This document shows, piece by piece, positions 10,079 to 22,707 of a stretch of DNA of 64,000 nt (position 1 is its first letter; each line of letters starts with the position of its first letter). This DNA is from Mytilus edulis. Taxonomy: Eukaryota; Mollusca; Bivalvia; Mytilida; Mytilidae. A program made the position numbers and the translations under genes. The notes below the pieces were generated by a model. It ran no database searches and was not told the origin of the DNA. It was given only the letters and a program-made list of their open reading frames with translations. The stretch spans positions 52,040,830 through 52,104,829 of the forward strand of contig NC_092344.1 in the NCBI RefSeq assembly GCF_963676685.1, written 5' to 3'.

Positions 10079-13000
10079 GTAATATATCACAAATTAATGA
10101 CTAAAGATAAGCAATGACAAGTGTAGTATTGAACTACACGATAGTACTCTGTTTTGAATTTGATTCCTTAAAAAAAGACGTGAATTTAATAGTACTTTAT
10201 TTTTTCTTTCAGAATTTGAGAAGAAACCATGCACAGAAATCCCTCCATTGTTAGACCAGTATCTGCATCAAGTTGCAAAAACAGGAAAAACTTTGTATGT
10301 TTTATTATAAGATTGACCTAGGTTATATGTCGTACTGTAGTCAATATATGCATACTTCATTTGACAATTGAAGCCCCCCACCCCATGGCAAATTATCTCA
10401 AGATTAAATAAAGTTATCAAATCATTTAATTGACATAATGTCAATTAAATGATTTGATACCTTACCTTGGCTTTAAAATTAGTTTTTAGAAAACCTGAGT
10501 TTTGGTTTGAATAACTGACCAAATCATAGGCTAAAGGAGAACAAATAACTATGGCGTAGGAAGGTGTCAATGAAAAAGTAAAATATTAATGCCTCTCAAG
10601 ACGCTTTCGAGACGTTTGACCACAAACCAATCCAGCTAAACACCACTTGGGCATTGATCATTTCAGTTCGTTAAGAAGTCTCAGACCCGGTTGTGATGTC
10701 ACTGCAGATCTGAGAAGTGTTTATAGTCATCATTTTGTAACATAACTTCATCTTTATAAAAAATCTAAATTTGATGTCATATCCTTGCTCTACATGTATT
10801 TATTGATAGGGACAGAAATAATGAATTGTATACATGTACATGTAGCAACAAACTTTCATCTTCTCACCGTTTGACTCGCCATAGCCAAACAAGATGAGGC
10901 CGTGGACTCACCATCAAAATTCCTTTAATAGTGAGAACCCTGATTAACCCTTTCACCGATAGCTGCCCAGACTGAAGCTACTCTGAGACGATGGCTTCCC
11001 TGGCTACTATTACTTAACCCTTTCCTCCATAGTGACACCTTTTGACGCCACCCCCTTTACTCCATAATGACGCCTGTGTAGTACCTCTGTTGAAACGCTT
11101 TGACTACAAAGTGTCTGCAGTTGACTTAATAAAATTTGTATCCAATATGAAAAGGAATAACATAGGAATATCTGACTTAAATTTATTTGAAGAAATATTT
11201 GTTTTTCGCAATGCATTAATACTTTAAAGTATATGTTCAGCATTTTATTAAAAAAATCCTATGCGAATCAAGTATGCAAAAAAAAAATTTCAATGGAGGA
11301 AAGAGTTAAGTTGGAGATCTTCATATTAAATGTCAATAAAAACTTGTTTGTAGTTATTTGTGTATTTATTTTTTTCACTAACACTATGTTCACAGTTTTG
11401 TTCATGTTTTGATAATTTTTCTTCATAAAATATTCAAATTTTCAAATTTTCGGCATTATCTAGGTGAAATTATCAAAATTCTGCTCTTTGACCCCAAGTT
11501 GTAATTTTTTAACCCAAAACGGCAAAATTTTGAAAAATTTTACTAGGCTGTACAAATTCCTCACACTGAACGATGTCCATTCCAAGTGTTTCGTACATAA
11601 AACAACATTTTATGTCCAAAAAGTATACTAGTTTGGCTTCAATTCTTCCATATTCTTTCAAAAAAAATGTTCCCTCATTTCAAATTCTCGTAAATTCAGT
11701 AAATTTCCTCTGATTTTGACACAGTTTTCAACATGTAGAAGCGCCATGTTTACACTTTCATCCGGATATTTATCAAAGAAAGATAACTCATGTTAGCACT
11801 GTTTTGAGCGGGAAATATAAAAGAGGTATTCCGATTCCCGGTAAAACGGGACTCATCGTCAGCTGTCTGAAGCGTGAATCCCGGTAAACCGGTACTCATC
11901 GGCGAAAGGGTTAGGATACAAATATATTATTTTTTTTGTTTTAACAGAAACAACTCAAATTTAAACTAAGTTTTCTAGTGCCCATATATCCGCGATCGGA
12001 ACCTGCACTATGTAACATACAGACAAGACTGAAATCATAAAGATGCTTGATCATTTTATTGACAACACAGTTTGGTACTTTTAATTTTAAACTGTGGAAG
12101 ATTAATAACTTCCATTGTCCTCAGTTTGAATGCACATATAGTTGAAGATTTTTGGAGGTCTATTTTTATATGCAAGAAATTGAAAAAAGTCACATGTACA
12201 TGTATAATTTTATAATACTTATTTTTTCAGATTTCCATGGCATCAGCTGAAAAAGTTATTTGTGGCAAAAGTTGATCTAGTCATGACACAGTTCAAGGAG
12301 ACCAGTCCAACAGACTTATTGCAGACAACACCAAATATTGAGCCAGTAAAATATGACGAAATGAGAAGGAGAATCCTGTCCTTAATGGATGAATTTCAAG
12401 GGTAAAAAAATCCTAACCTACGATTTTGTCTCATACAAAATTTCTCAGAGATGATTAAACATGAAAATGTCATAAGTTGATTACATGAAACTGAGGTTTG
12501 GCTTTATAAGGAATAAATTTGAAGCCATTGTCCTTTGTGTCAAAGGGGAGGTAATCTCCCTTACTTATATATTGAAATATGTGGTAATAATCTCTTTATG
12601 ATAAAATTGAGGTTTTGCAGAATTTGACATGGTAGTAAGTCAGGACGTTTTGTATTTTAGTCATTTTCATGACTTTACACTTACATGTACAGCTACAACT
12701 GAAATATAAGTGAACCACTGACTTCAAAATGAGTCAATTGTTATCTCTTGGTTTCGAAAAAGAAATCAAATGCCTGAAGTGGATGATAATCAATCTGCAG
12801 AACACACCCTTTTATAGCTAGAATAGTTCAACATTTTATTAAATATAATGACCCTTTAGAAAAAACCTGAATCAATTGTAATAATTGCCATTTTAACAGA
12901 ACATCTAAAGGTTCAAATCCTAGAAAAGGTCTATTGTGAGAATACGATACAATGTACCAATATATAAGTAGAGACCAGGGAACTTAATTGGGGATATGTA

Positions 13001-16000
13001 ATTTTGATTTAAGTTATATTATTCTTATTTTTACATTTAGGGCACCATTTACTGTTCAAAGGCTTTGTGAATTAATCAATGAACCAAAAAGGCATTATAA
13101 AAGATGTGACAAATTTTTGAGAGGCATTGAAAAGGTAAGACATTTAAGCTCACCTGGTTCTAAGCATTTGTTAGTTACCAGTATATCATCTCCATTTGTC
13201 CACATCCATTATACCAAACTTGTTTTCAAAACAAACTTTTCAATTATAATAGTAGTACAGATGAGTTTTTGTGTAAAAAAGTATTAAAATAATTTTCAAT
13301 TTATTCTTTCAGTCCTGTATGTTCGGATGCAAGTACATTTATAAATGCAAAGATTTCAATATATTTACTTTATCAAATTATTTGACATGTTAGATTTAGA
13401 GGACACATCCCCAACCCATGGTTAAATATAAACAAATCTATAGCTGATAAGTATAATTTTGATTCGAATAGGACAAATATAGTAATTTTGCCAACCATGA
13501 AAACCCTATAAACACAATACTGTCCTGACTATAATAACAAATAAAATAAAATCACTTTTTTTCACCTTAAAATATTCTTTTTATCTTATTTTAATATTAT
13601 ATTCTGAGGGGAACAGAAGCCTGAAAATAAACATTAGAGATAACAGTATTGTATTTGAAGCTTGGCCTACGTAAAACTCAGTTTTCAATGTGGCAATTTA
13701 TGTTTACCTGGGCCGAGGCTGGTGGTACACATGATAGACAGATTAGCCAATTTTCTGTATCAATGCATTTGGGCTAAAAGTAGATATTCGGTGATTACAC
13801 TAGTTGACCATATATATGGGTTATCATATTAGAATTGTTTATTTGTGATCTGATATGTCACTACAAACACACATAAAACCAACTGAAATATGCTTAGCAT
13901 GCAATTTGTAAAATATAAGTGAAGTTGTAAGCAAATTCTACCTCTGGTTTTTGTGTTACAATAATAGGATTTGCAGTTTAAATTCTTTGACATCTTGAAA
14001 ATAATTAAATGCACTGTTTTCTTTCAGAATGTGTCAGTGGTGACTACAATAGATCCATTTGGCAGGTAAGTTATATAGTACTTAAATCACTGGAGCATAA
14101 ATCATAACACTTGATGCAAACCATCACCATGACGAAAGCTATTAGTTCATAGACCAAGTTACACTTTAGACTTATGTTAGTTCTCTTAACAATCACCATG
14201 ATCACAGAAGCAATCAAACAAATTAAGTATAAATGAACGGTTACTTGTCATATATTAACTTTTATTGTGACTTTGGTGATGGTCAGCCAACCAATAAAGC
14301 TTGCAGATGGAATCTAATTTACTTAAGATCCTGTTGAAAAAAATTGGTCAAAAAGAGAAGTAAAAAACTAAGAACCAGTGTAATACCAAAAAAAGTCACT
14401 TATATGCCAGACTTTTATAAATAAATTAGCACAACCAGAAAAGAAAAAAAAATATGAATAATATGAGGCAACTACTTTTGAGTATATGAAATACAAGCTT
14501 GGCAAGTTAAGTATTGGCAAAACTAAATCTTGTTATTTAAGACTGTGTCTGGCAAACTGGAAAGGAGTAGGTCTGGTAAGGGCCGATTTTGGCCTCAAAT
14601 TTCAAGTTCATCTGACGAATGATTGTAGACCCTTTTTAAACACTTAAGTGTCTATTTCAGTTGATTCAATAAGTTTATGTAAAAGATTTTAACTAATTTA
14701 CTCATTAAAAACGCTCTGATTCTAGCTTAAATATGAAAAATATATCAAATATGCCCAAAAATGTCACTTTTCTGTTGGTTTTTGTCAAAAATGAAAGTGG
14801 CCGCATCCGCGTCATCCACAACCTTTATATATGTTATGTATTATCATAAAATACAACTTACATTTCAATATTAATAATGAACACGAATGCGGCCACTTTC
14901 AATTAAGATGGAAACCGTCTAAAATTTAACTAAAATGCTAAAATTGTGAAGATTTCAGTAATTTAGCATGACTTAATGATGCTGGCGCCCGATATATGTG
15001 CATTATATTGTCAAAAACAGCCCATATTTATGTAGCAGAAGCATTTTACTTTCCAATGAATAACTAAAAGTTTACATCTTAACAATTTTGTAAAACTGCT
15101 ATATTTTGGGGCCAAAAAGGGGGCTTACTGAACCTACTCCTTTATTTTGTATGTTAAAGCAGTGTAATTTCAGCATATAAGAGAATTTAGAATCAAATTT
15201 TCTGATTGCATATGTCATTTGTATGTATGAAATTTCATATTTTACTATACATATTAAATAAGAGAAGAGTACATTGTAGCTTTATGGATGCAAATAAGAT
15301 ATGAATTTTTTTTTTTCATCTAGGAAAATTGTTTCCGAGTCTCAGGTAATGGTGAATGGATTAGATTCCAATGGCATAAATGAAGCCTTTCCAAAACCTA
15401 GTCCATTTTCATCATTTCCAACTCCAACACAGTCAGCTTGGCCATCTTTTGTTGATAAATTATTTGGCTCAAATCAGCCTAAACAAACGCAATCTAATAT
15501 TGACAAAGAGGAAGTGACATCAGAAGGTAATGGAGAAGATGAACATTTAACAGAACAGATCCTGCCGGAATCAAGCAATGCATATGAAACAGAGACTGTA
15601 GGGACTGAACCCAGAGATGAGGATACAAATAATGAAGATGTATTCACTAAGTCAACAAATAGTCCAGACCACAAAGAAAGTTCAGATTCATCGCCATCAT
15701 TGTCAGAAAGTGCTAATTTGGAAGGTATATATTAATCCAAATTTGTTTTTAATAATCAGTCACAGATGAAAAGAATTGTTGAAGTGGATGTGATTTTGAT
15801 ATTCATCTAAAAGAGTATTAGAACAAGAATAAGAATATGTATTATTCTTGATTTTGATGGACAGCATGACATATACACATAAAACAATACATCATGATTT
15901 GTAACAGAAAAACATTTTTTTTATACATTGAATTGAAACATTAAAAAATTCAGACAGATGTTATTAACTCCATTGTATATAAATCAGTAAATCACATACA

Positions 16001-17466
16001 TTTAATTCCAGGCATTACCAGAACCATAAAATCATTACAATTATCAGTGCTTTTACATATATATTAATACAGTTCATCTAAATAAGATGTGGTATGATTG
16101 TCATTGAGACAACTATCCACTAAAGTGTAAATGAAGTATATCCATTTATCTTTTAGATGATATATAAATTTTACTTAAATATTTGTGGGATTCTTTCATA
16201 AACATGTCATGATTACAAAAATTAGCATCAAAGTGAAATTGAACATTTATCACACAGCACATAAATTTTAGTGTTTATGTAAAGCTAGTATGTTTGCTTG
16301 CTTTAATAATTGGTTTCACAATGTGTATGTTCTGTCCCTATTTTTGAATGGTTCTTTGCTGAACTATCATGACTATTGACTTCCAAAAGGAAGTTAGTAC
16401 CTTAGCTAATAATGATTTCATGGTTCAGCTGGCAAGCAAGCTGACCAAAGATATAACATTTTCCTACACACTCAACTTTATGTGCTGCCACTGACAGTTA
16501 TCTACCCTGAAATTATCAACTTACTTAAATAAGGACATTCCTCATTTCATGCAGAAAAAAATTCAGGTGCAAAACACAGTCTCAGGCTAGCCACTTGTTG
16601 AGTAATTTCATACCTTAAAATGTATTTACTTTCCACAAATACTATTGCAATTATATACTATTTGACAAGATTGTCACTTTATAAGTTTAATAATTTCAGA
16701 AAAATCTGCAGTGATTGATGAAGTCCCTGAAGTCGACCAAGAAGAAGGAAAAACAGAGCAAAAAGATGATGAACAACTGGATTCATCAGATCAAGCTGAA
16801 GAAACAGAAAAAATAGCAGATACCTGTGACAATGCAGAAAAGACAGAAACTACACAATGTGATGACGATAGTGACAGTGTTAAATCTCAAAAAGTATTAG
16901 ACATATGTGAAAAAGCACAAAATATTTTGGACAGTGTTAACAAAGCCTGTTCTGAGGCAGAAAAAACTGTCACAATAGCCCAGCAAGTTTGTGAGTCTGA
17001 CCAAAAAGAACAATCATCTGACAGTGATACAGAAAATCCTGAACCTCCAATTTCAGATAATTCTGAAAAAAAATCAAATGAAAAAGATGGAGAACAAAAA
17101 CAATTGACATTAGATCCTCCTTCAGAATCCAAAGACAGCAATAGTGCAGTGACAGTGGAACAACCTAAGTCAGATCTACCAATTGTAGATCAAAAGTCAC
17201 AATTGGAAATATCAGATAAGCAGCAACTACAATCGTGTAATGAAAGTGGAGATTCAGTAAGTGATTCTAAAAAAGCAAGATTACAGTTATCAGAGGCTTG
17301 TGAATCAATGGATGTGGATTCTAATGAATCTGTTTTAGATAATTCAAACAACACTGCAACGTCTAACTTGCCATTGAAAGAAGCTACAAATGATGAAGAA
17401 AGAGCAGGACTTGAAACTGAAGCTCAAATAAATAAAACAGAAGATATACCAATGGAACAAGATTAG
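10042..17466 (+). CDS. PPP4R2: Protein phosphatase 4 regulatory subunit 2
   Basis: Seven exons join in frame: 10042-10078, 10213-10294, 12231-12401, 13041-13134, 14028-14065, 15324-15724, 16700-17466. They total 1590 nt (529 residues plus TAG), and every intron is GT-AG. PPP4R2 is the targeting/regulatory subunit of the nuclear PP4 Ser/Thr phosphatase complex, which dephosphorylates DNA-damage-response substrates (family knowledge). Residues 1-150 carry the conserved domain: [25 protein letters not shown], the [13 protein letters not shown] stretch and [13 protein letters not shown]. From about residue 150 the chain is Ser/Thr/Asp/Glu-rich and low complexity, with a basic KKAR patch near residue 458. 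The protein ends in IPMEQD, and as I recall the vertebrate protein also ends in PMEQD. The length exceeds the ~417 residues of human PPP4R2 because of the acidic tail. The start ATG has A at -3 and G at +4. Confidence 0.95.
10213..10294 (+). CDS. PPP4R2: PPP4R2 exon 2
   Basis: The acceptor is tttctttcag and the donor ctTT|gtatgt. It encodes [20 protein letters not shown] and then VAKTGKT, the family's N-terminal helix. Confidence 0.92.
10416..10458. repeat. Perfect 21-bp hairpin in PPP4R2 intron 2
   Basis: The stem atcaaatcatttaattgaca+t (10416-10436) and its reverse complement (10438-10458) are separated by a single base. No flanking direct repeat was found, which separates it from the mini-foldback insertions elsewhere in the window. 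Confidence 0.7.
10944..11914. mobile_element. Outer MITE-like element in PPP4R2 intron 2
   Basis: The left terminus TTAACCCTTTCACCGAT (10944-10960) is matched by the inverted ATCGGCGAAAGGGTTA at 11898-11913. A smaller element with related TTAACCC termini (11014-11309) is nested in it. No coding capacity. TTAA at the ends suggests a TTAA-targeting transposon family. Confidence 0.6.
11014..11309. mobile_element. Inner MITE with TTAACCCTTTCCTCCAT termini
   Basis: The left end TTAACCCTTTCCTCCAT and the right end ATGGAGGAAAGAGTTAA are inverted with one mismatch in 17. The element is about 296 bp and non-coding. Small frames on both strands inside it are not genes. Confidence 0.7.
12231..12401 (+). 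CDS. PPP4R2: PPP4R2 exon 3
   Basis: The acceptor is attttttcag and the donor CAAGG|gtaaaa. It encodes [20 protein letters not shown] onward to the [14 protein letters not shown] stretch, the core of the conserved domain. Confidence 0.93.
13041..13134 (+). CDS. PPP4R2: PPP4R2 exon 4
   Basis: The acceptor is ttacatttag and the donor GAAAAG|gtaaga. It encodes [20 protein letters not shown] and [11 protein letters not shown], the most strongly conserved PPP4R2 block. Confidence 0.94.
14028..14065 (+). CDS. PPP4R2: PPP4R2 exon 5
   Basis: A 38-nt exon with acceptor ctttcag and donor GGCAG|gtaagt. It encodes [12 protein letters not shown]. It is the only short exon that restores frame between exons 4 and 6. 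Confidence 0.9.
15324..15724 (+). CDS. PPP4R2: PPP4R2 exon 6
   Basis: The acceptor is ttttcatctag and the donor GGAAG|gtatat. It begins [20 protein letters not shown] and continues into serine- and acid-rich sequence. Confidence 0.9.
16700..17466 (+). CDS. PPP4R2: PPP4R2 exon 7 (terminal)
   Basis: The acceptor is taatttcag. It encodes 255 acidic, low-complexity residues, with a [15 protein letters not shown] helical stretch in the first third, and ends DIPMEQD-stop. The base pattern is strongly A-rich at wobble positions, like the surrounding genome. Confidence 0.93.
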
Positions 17467-17605
17467 ACATACTTTTAACTTGACTAAGTTTTCTCAGGAC
17501 AGTGATGGTTGTTTATTTATATATTTATGTGTACTATCTATGATGAATTTAAATGTTTTTATGTATGTACATATATCTATACAAATAAAGAGTATTTAGT
17601 ATTTT
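17467..17605 (+). terminator. PPP4R2 3' UTR and polyadenylation signal
   Basis: The first canonical AATAAA after the stop codon is at 17584-17589, about 120 bases downstream, followed by T-rich sequence. It is the likely 3' end of the transcript. Confidence 0.7.
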
Positions 17606-17869
17606 TCTTATTTAAAAAATTAATTACACTGTACTTTTCAGAAGCAAAAATATTTGAAAATTGAGGCTTTCTTGTTGCTATAATTATTAGTCCACTTACG
17701 ACCAAGTCAAAATTAAAATTACAAAAATACTAAACCTTTAGGAAAATTCATAACAGAAAGTCCCTAATCAAATGATAAAACACATCAAACGAAGGGACAA
17801 CAACTGGACTTCAGCCAATTAAGGTTTGCACTCTGTCCATCTGTCAGTCCTTCAATCAGTTTTCCATAC

Positions 17870-19030
17870 TTTTTCTCTCCATCTTGAAGAGTTTGATATT
17901 TGGTGCATTGTTTTATCATGACAGTTACGTATATACAGATCTAGATCAATTTCAAATTTTGTCCAAGTCTGATGATTTTGTGCAGAGTTTTAATTATGGC
18001 CCTCTATAACTTGGACTTATTAGGTCAGATGATTTGGTGCAGAGTTATGGTCCTTGGACTTAAAAAATTCATTTAAATAATCTGTGTTCAGAATTTGTTT
18101 GTCCATCAGTTTGCCCCAACCAAATGTTATGAAACTTCTACACAATGCTTATTACTTAAAAACACAGATCAAGTTTGAATTTGGGTAGCGTCACTTTAAC
18201 CATTCTAGAGTTATGTCAAACTTTTACAAATGGAAAAATAGTTTATTTTTTTCCCCATTCTCTAACTTTAGTTTTCCTCAACCAAATGTTATAAAATTTA
18301 TATGACAATGCTTATTACTACAAAACACAGACCAAGTTTGAATTTGGGAAGTGTCTCTTTTACCTTTCTAGAGTTTTGCCCTTTATCAAAGGGAAAATTG
18401 CTGAATGTTTTTCATTTCCATTCTCTTACTTTAGTTTACCTCAACTAAATGTTATGAAACTTATATACAATGCTTATTACCACAAAACACAGATGTTAAT
18501 TGAATTTAAGGGGTGACAATTCTACAGTTCTAGAGTTATGCCCTTTACAAATGGAAAAATTGACGAATATTTTGTTTTCATAAAAAAATAAGATGCGGTA
18601 TGATTGCCAATGCGACAACTCTCCACAAGAGACCAAAATGACACAGAAATTAACAACTATAGGTCACTGTACAGCCTTCAACAATGAGCAAAGCCCATAC
18701 CGCATAGTCAGCTTTAAGATATTTTGTTTTTGTTCTCTAACTTTAGTTTGCCTCAAATAAATGTTATGAAACTTAGATGCAATGCTTATTACTACAAAAC
18801 ATAGATCAAGTTTGAGTTTGGTGGCCTGCTTTAATGTTCTAGAGTTATCCCCTTTTACAAATGGAAAAATTGCTTTTTCTCTAACTTTACCTCAAGCAAA
18901 TTTTATGAAACTGATACACAATGCTTATTACCACAAGATATGGATTAAGTTCAAATTTGGGTAGTGTCTCTTAATAATCTTATATGCAGAGGGGGCATCA
19001 TCTGTGTCCCATGGACACATTCTCCATTTA
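17870..19030 (+). repeat. Dispersed repeat family G with ~160-bp internal tandem units
   Basis: The phrase caatgcttattac followed by acaaaacacagatcaag recurs near 18142, 18305, 18468, 18781 and 18919, each preceded by ctctaactttagtttxcctc and followed by a 'tctagagttatgccctt' phrase. A GATGTGGT-family copy (18588-18725) is inserted in the array. The end phrase tgtgtcccatggacacattc resembles the end of the relative in UBE2N intron 1 (58115-58385). Confidence 0.75.
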
Positions 19031-19064
19031 TTTTTCATGCTGAAGGTTAATGGTTCTCTCTCAC

Positions 19065-19895
19065 TCCTGCTTGGTCCATGTAACACTTATCAATTCAAAG
19101 TTTTAAAATGTTTTCAAATTTTAGATTTTTGGAATTTTGATCAAAGTTTTTTAAAAAATATCAAAATTCCAAATTGTGTAAAAGTTTTGAAATTTTGAAA
19201 TTTTAACCAAATAATTAAAATATTGAAATTCTAAATATTGTTTTTAAATTTGATAGTTTAGAAATTTGATCAAACTTTAAAAATACTAAACCTTACGTGC
19301 AATTTTGATTATTTCACTTTTTGAAAGTTTGTTTTTTTAATTTTTGATTAAGATATCAAAAAAAGAAAAGAGGGGTACCTGTAAACACAGCTCTGATTAT
19401 AATCATTCTTAGTTGGGAATAAATAGCAATATATAAAATATTTATTAATTACAAAATAGATAATTAAAAGAAGAAGTTGATTTTTTGTTAAACATATCAG
19501 ATGGGATATTAACAGTATCCTGATATTATAAAGTCGTGCATCTATTAAGAAAAATATTTAAACCTATTTAAAATAGTACCAAATAAGTTGAATTAAATCT
19601 CTAATATAAGGATAGCATTTGAGATAAATAATTCAGAGCTATTTTGGTGTTCTTAGTGCCCAACGTTTAGCAGTTACAGTAAAAACTTACCAACTCGCAG
19701 AGGCCAAATAATGTTTTTCGCCTTTTGTTACGCTCCTGATGAAGGTAGATCCAGAAAAAGTGCTTCAGTCGCATGCAACTTTTTTTTCTTTTTTATTGAT
19801 TGCATGACGATAAAATATTGCCTTTTATGATTGATTTCAGTTCCAAGTAATTATACGGAATGATTACTTAATTTATGATGTCGCAATGAACGTTG
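19065..19895 (+). repeat. Left arm of a large inverted duplication
   Basis: The segment matches the reverse complement of 24405-25395 in several separated blocks: cctgcttggtcc...taacacttatcaattcaaa, gaggggtacctgtaaac, taccaactcgcagaggccaaata and tgtcgcaatgaacgttgtgc. Identity is moderate with indels, so the duplication is old. The third and fourth blocks look like remnants of two exons: a membrane-anchor exon ending near 19695, and a TTTCAG-preceded exon starting at 19841 that reads FQVIIRNDYLIYDVAMNVVL in frame. Confidence 0.6.
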
Positions 19896-21266
19896 TGCTA
19901 TGTGTGCAGCTGGCTCCTAGAAAAAAAAGTGTACTGGTTCAGTAAATGGTTCAGTGATAATAGATGTCATACAAAACGCCGAAATATAACAATGAACTAA
20001 AACTAAAATCATACAAGACTAAAAATACCAGAGGCTCCTGAATTGAAATGTGACGGGGTTAAACATATTTCATTAGATCACAACCCTCCCCCTATACCTC
20101 TAGCCAATGTAGAATAAATAAACACACAGCAATACGCACAGTAAAAAATAAACACACTTTAAAAGAAATCCAAGTCCTATGTTAAAATAGGAAACAAAAG
20201 AAACTAATCAAAAAGACAATGATAATGAATTAACAAAGGACTACTATATATAAAAAGCTAGCAGTTACTGACATATGCCAGCTCCGGATCTCAATTAAAC
20301 TAATTGAAAGATTATGTCTTCATCATATGAATAACAAGCACAATCCCTCCCTGTTGTATGTATTGCTAATTTGTTCCTGAACATTCATGAAATATTTGCC
20401 ACTGACAACCAAAAATCGATAATTTAAAATAGGTTGTTTACATACAAGTTACAAAGACTTAGGATTCAACTCCCTCGGGCAAAGTAGCCCGTACAGCTGA
20501 ATTTTGATATGTTTAACCTCAATTTGGCCAAACGCCTCTTCAATTGTTTTGGTTCTTATATTTACTTGACTTTCAAATATTCAGTTTTCAGCGTTTTGAA
20601 TGTGAATGCTTTACTTAAAATGCAGCGGTTTACATTGTACTGGTTTTTCGAGAGCAACATTGCATGTTGTATGGCAAAAAAATCGAAAAATCCATATGGA
20701 AAAATCCACCTTGCAGCTTAAAGCGTGGCACTCTCTTTACACACCCCATTCTGACTGGACGCACCTGTTTTCTTTCATTTTGCTCAAAGTTCATTGTCGT
20801 ACGTAACTTAAAACTGCATAACAAATACAGAACAATGATATTCCTTAGTACTGTGGCAGTTAGGATTATTACGGCATTGTTATTTCCCTTGTTTAAAACT
20901 ATAAATTTCATATTTCTTTATTTAATGATTTACATGAATCTTATTCAGTACATTTTTGTTAAAGTGCATAGCTTTTGGTATTTGAATTCATTGTATAGTG
21001 ATTAAGATGATAACACAAATGTTGACTGCTGAACCCCTATTTTTGACATTTTTACTTATTGAGTCTGTTTGTTTTGTTCACGCATCGTTGACAATGTAAT
21101 GGAATTTGATGTGACTGTCATACAAGTGAGAGGTTTAGCTAGCTATAAAACCAGGTACAATCCATCATTTTCTACATAAGAAAATGTCTGTACCAAGTCA
21201 GGAATATGACAGTTGTTATCCATTCGTTTGATGTGTTTGTACTTTTGATTTTGGACTTTCCTTTTT

Positions 21267-22545
21267 AGCTCACCTGGCCCAAAGGGCCAAGTGAGCTTTT
21301 CCCATCACTTGGCGTCCGTCGCCCGTCGTCATTAACTTTTACAAATATCTTCTCCTCTGAAACTACTGGGCCAAATTAAACCAAACTTTGCCACAATTAT
21401 CATTGGGGTATCTAGTTTTAAAAATGTGTGGCTTGACCTGGCCAACCAACCAAGATGGCCGCCATGGCTAAAAATAGAACATAGGGGTAAAATGCAGTGT
21501 TTGGCTTATAGCTCAAAAACCAAAGCATTTAGAGCAAATCTGACATGGGGATAAAATTGTTTATCAGGTAAAGATCTATCTGCCCTCAAATTTTCAGATG
21601 AATCCGACAACCTGTTGTTGGGTTGCTGCCCCTGAATTGGTAATTTTAGGGAAATTTTGCTGTTTTTGGTTATTATCTTGAATAATATTATAGATAGAGA
21701 TAAACTGTAAACAGCTATAATGTTCAGCAAAATAAGATTTACAAATAAGTCAGCACGACCGAAATGGTCAGTGGACTCCTTTAGGGGTTATTGCCCTTTA
21801 TAGTCAATTTTTAACCATTTTTAGTAAATTTTAGTAATCTTTTACAAAAATCTTCTCCTCTGAAACTACTGGGCAAAATTAATCCAAACTTGGCCACAAT
21901 CATCATTGGGGTATTTGATTAAAAAAAAATGTCCGGTGACCCGGCCATCCAACCAAAATGGCTGCCACGGCTAAAAATAGATCATAGGGGTAAAATGCCG
22001 TTTTTGGCTTATAACTCAAAAACCATAGCATTTAGAGAAAATCTGACATGGGTTAAATTGTTTATCAGGTCAAGATCTATCTGCCCTGGTATTTAAACAT
22101 GGATCGGACAACCCGTTGTTAGGTTACTGCCCTGAATTGGAAATTTTAAGGAAATTTTGCCGTTTTTTGTTATTATCTTGAATATTATTATAGATAGAGA
22201 TAAACTGTAAACAGCAATAACATTCAGCAAAATGAGATCTGATCTACAAATAAGTTTACATAACCAAAATAGTCAATTGACCCCTTAAGGAGTTATTGTC
22301 CTTTATAGTTAATTTTTTACATTTCTCAGAAATTTTTGTAAATTTTTATAAAATATTTTCCACTATAATTACTGGGCCAAGTTCATTATAGATAGAGATA
22401 ATTGTAGCAACAAGAATGTTCAGTAAAGTAAGATCTACAAACACGTCACCAAAACACAATTATGTCATGAATTTATCTGTGTCCATTGTTTAATATGCAC
22501 ATAGACCAAGGTGAGCGACACAGGCTCTTGAGAGCCTCTAGTTGA
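21267..22545 (+). repeat. Dispersed repeat family A, near-complete copy
   Basis: The 5' end is a stem-loop (agctcacctggccc / gggccaagtgagct) followed by a CG-rich patch cgtccgtcgcccgtcgtc. The body is two tandem units of about 500 bp, each starting atcttctcctctgaaactac (near 21348 and 21850). The 3' end reads gaccaaggtgagcgacacag then gctcttgagagcctcta, itself a small hairpin. Other fragments lie at 3832-4215, 48238-48300 and 52620-53525. Non-coding; function unknown. Confidence 0.8.
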
Positions 22546-22707
22546 ATTTTCCTCGGAGTTCTGTATTTTTGTGTTTTTACTTTTTGGTTAAAGATATTTA
22601 TTCATATTGTAAAGTTGAATATTTGCATCGTTGCAAAACCTTTCATTACCTTCTCCGGAAGACCTATATTATTTTAGATAAGTGATTTGAAATTATTATG
22701 TTGAATC

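Noticed and set aside
10416..10458. Sixth member of the mini-foldback set
   Set aside because: The stem is perfect but no 7-bp direct repeat can be placed at its edges, so it fails the defining test.
15812..15856. Hairpin caagaataa/ttattcttg as a mini-foldback
   Set aside because: Arms are only 9 bp and the flanks (attagaa versus attttga) do not match.
16887..17141. 84-codon minus-strand frame
   Set aside because: Antisense to the acidic last exon of PPP4R2; its serine/phenylalanine-rich translation is the mirror of GAA/GAT/AAA-rich codons.
20509..21005. Overlapping small frames with hydrophobic stretches
   Set aside because: All three frames are partly open, the wording belongs to dispersed repeats, and no splice context or family motif supports a gene.
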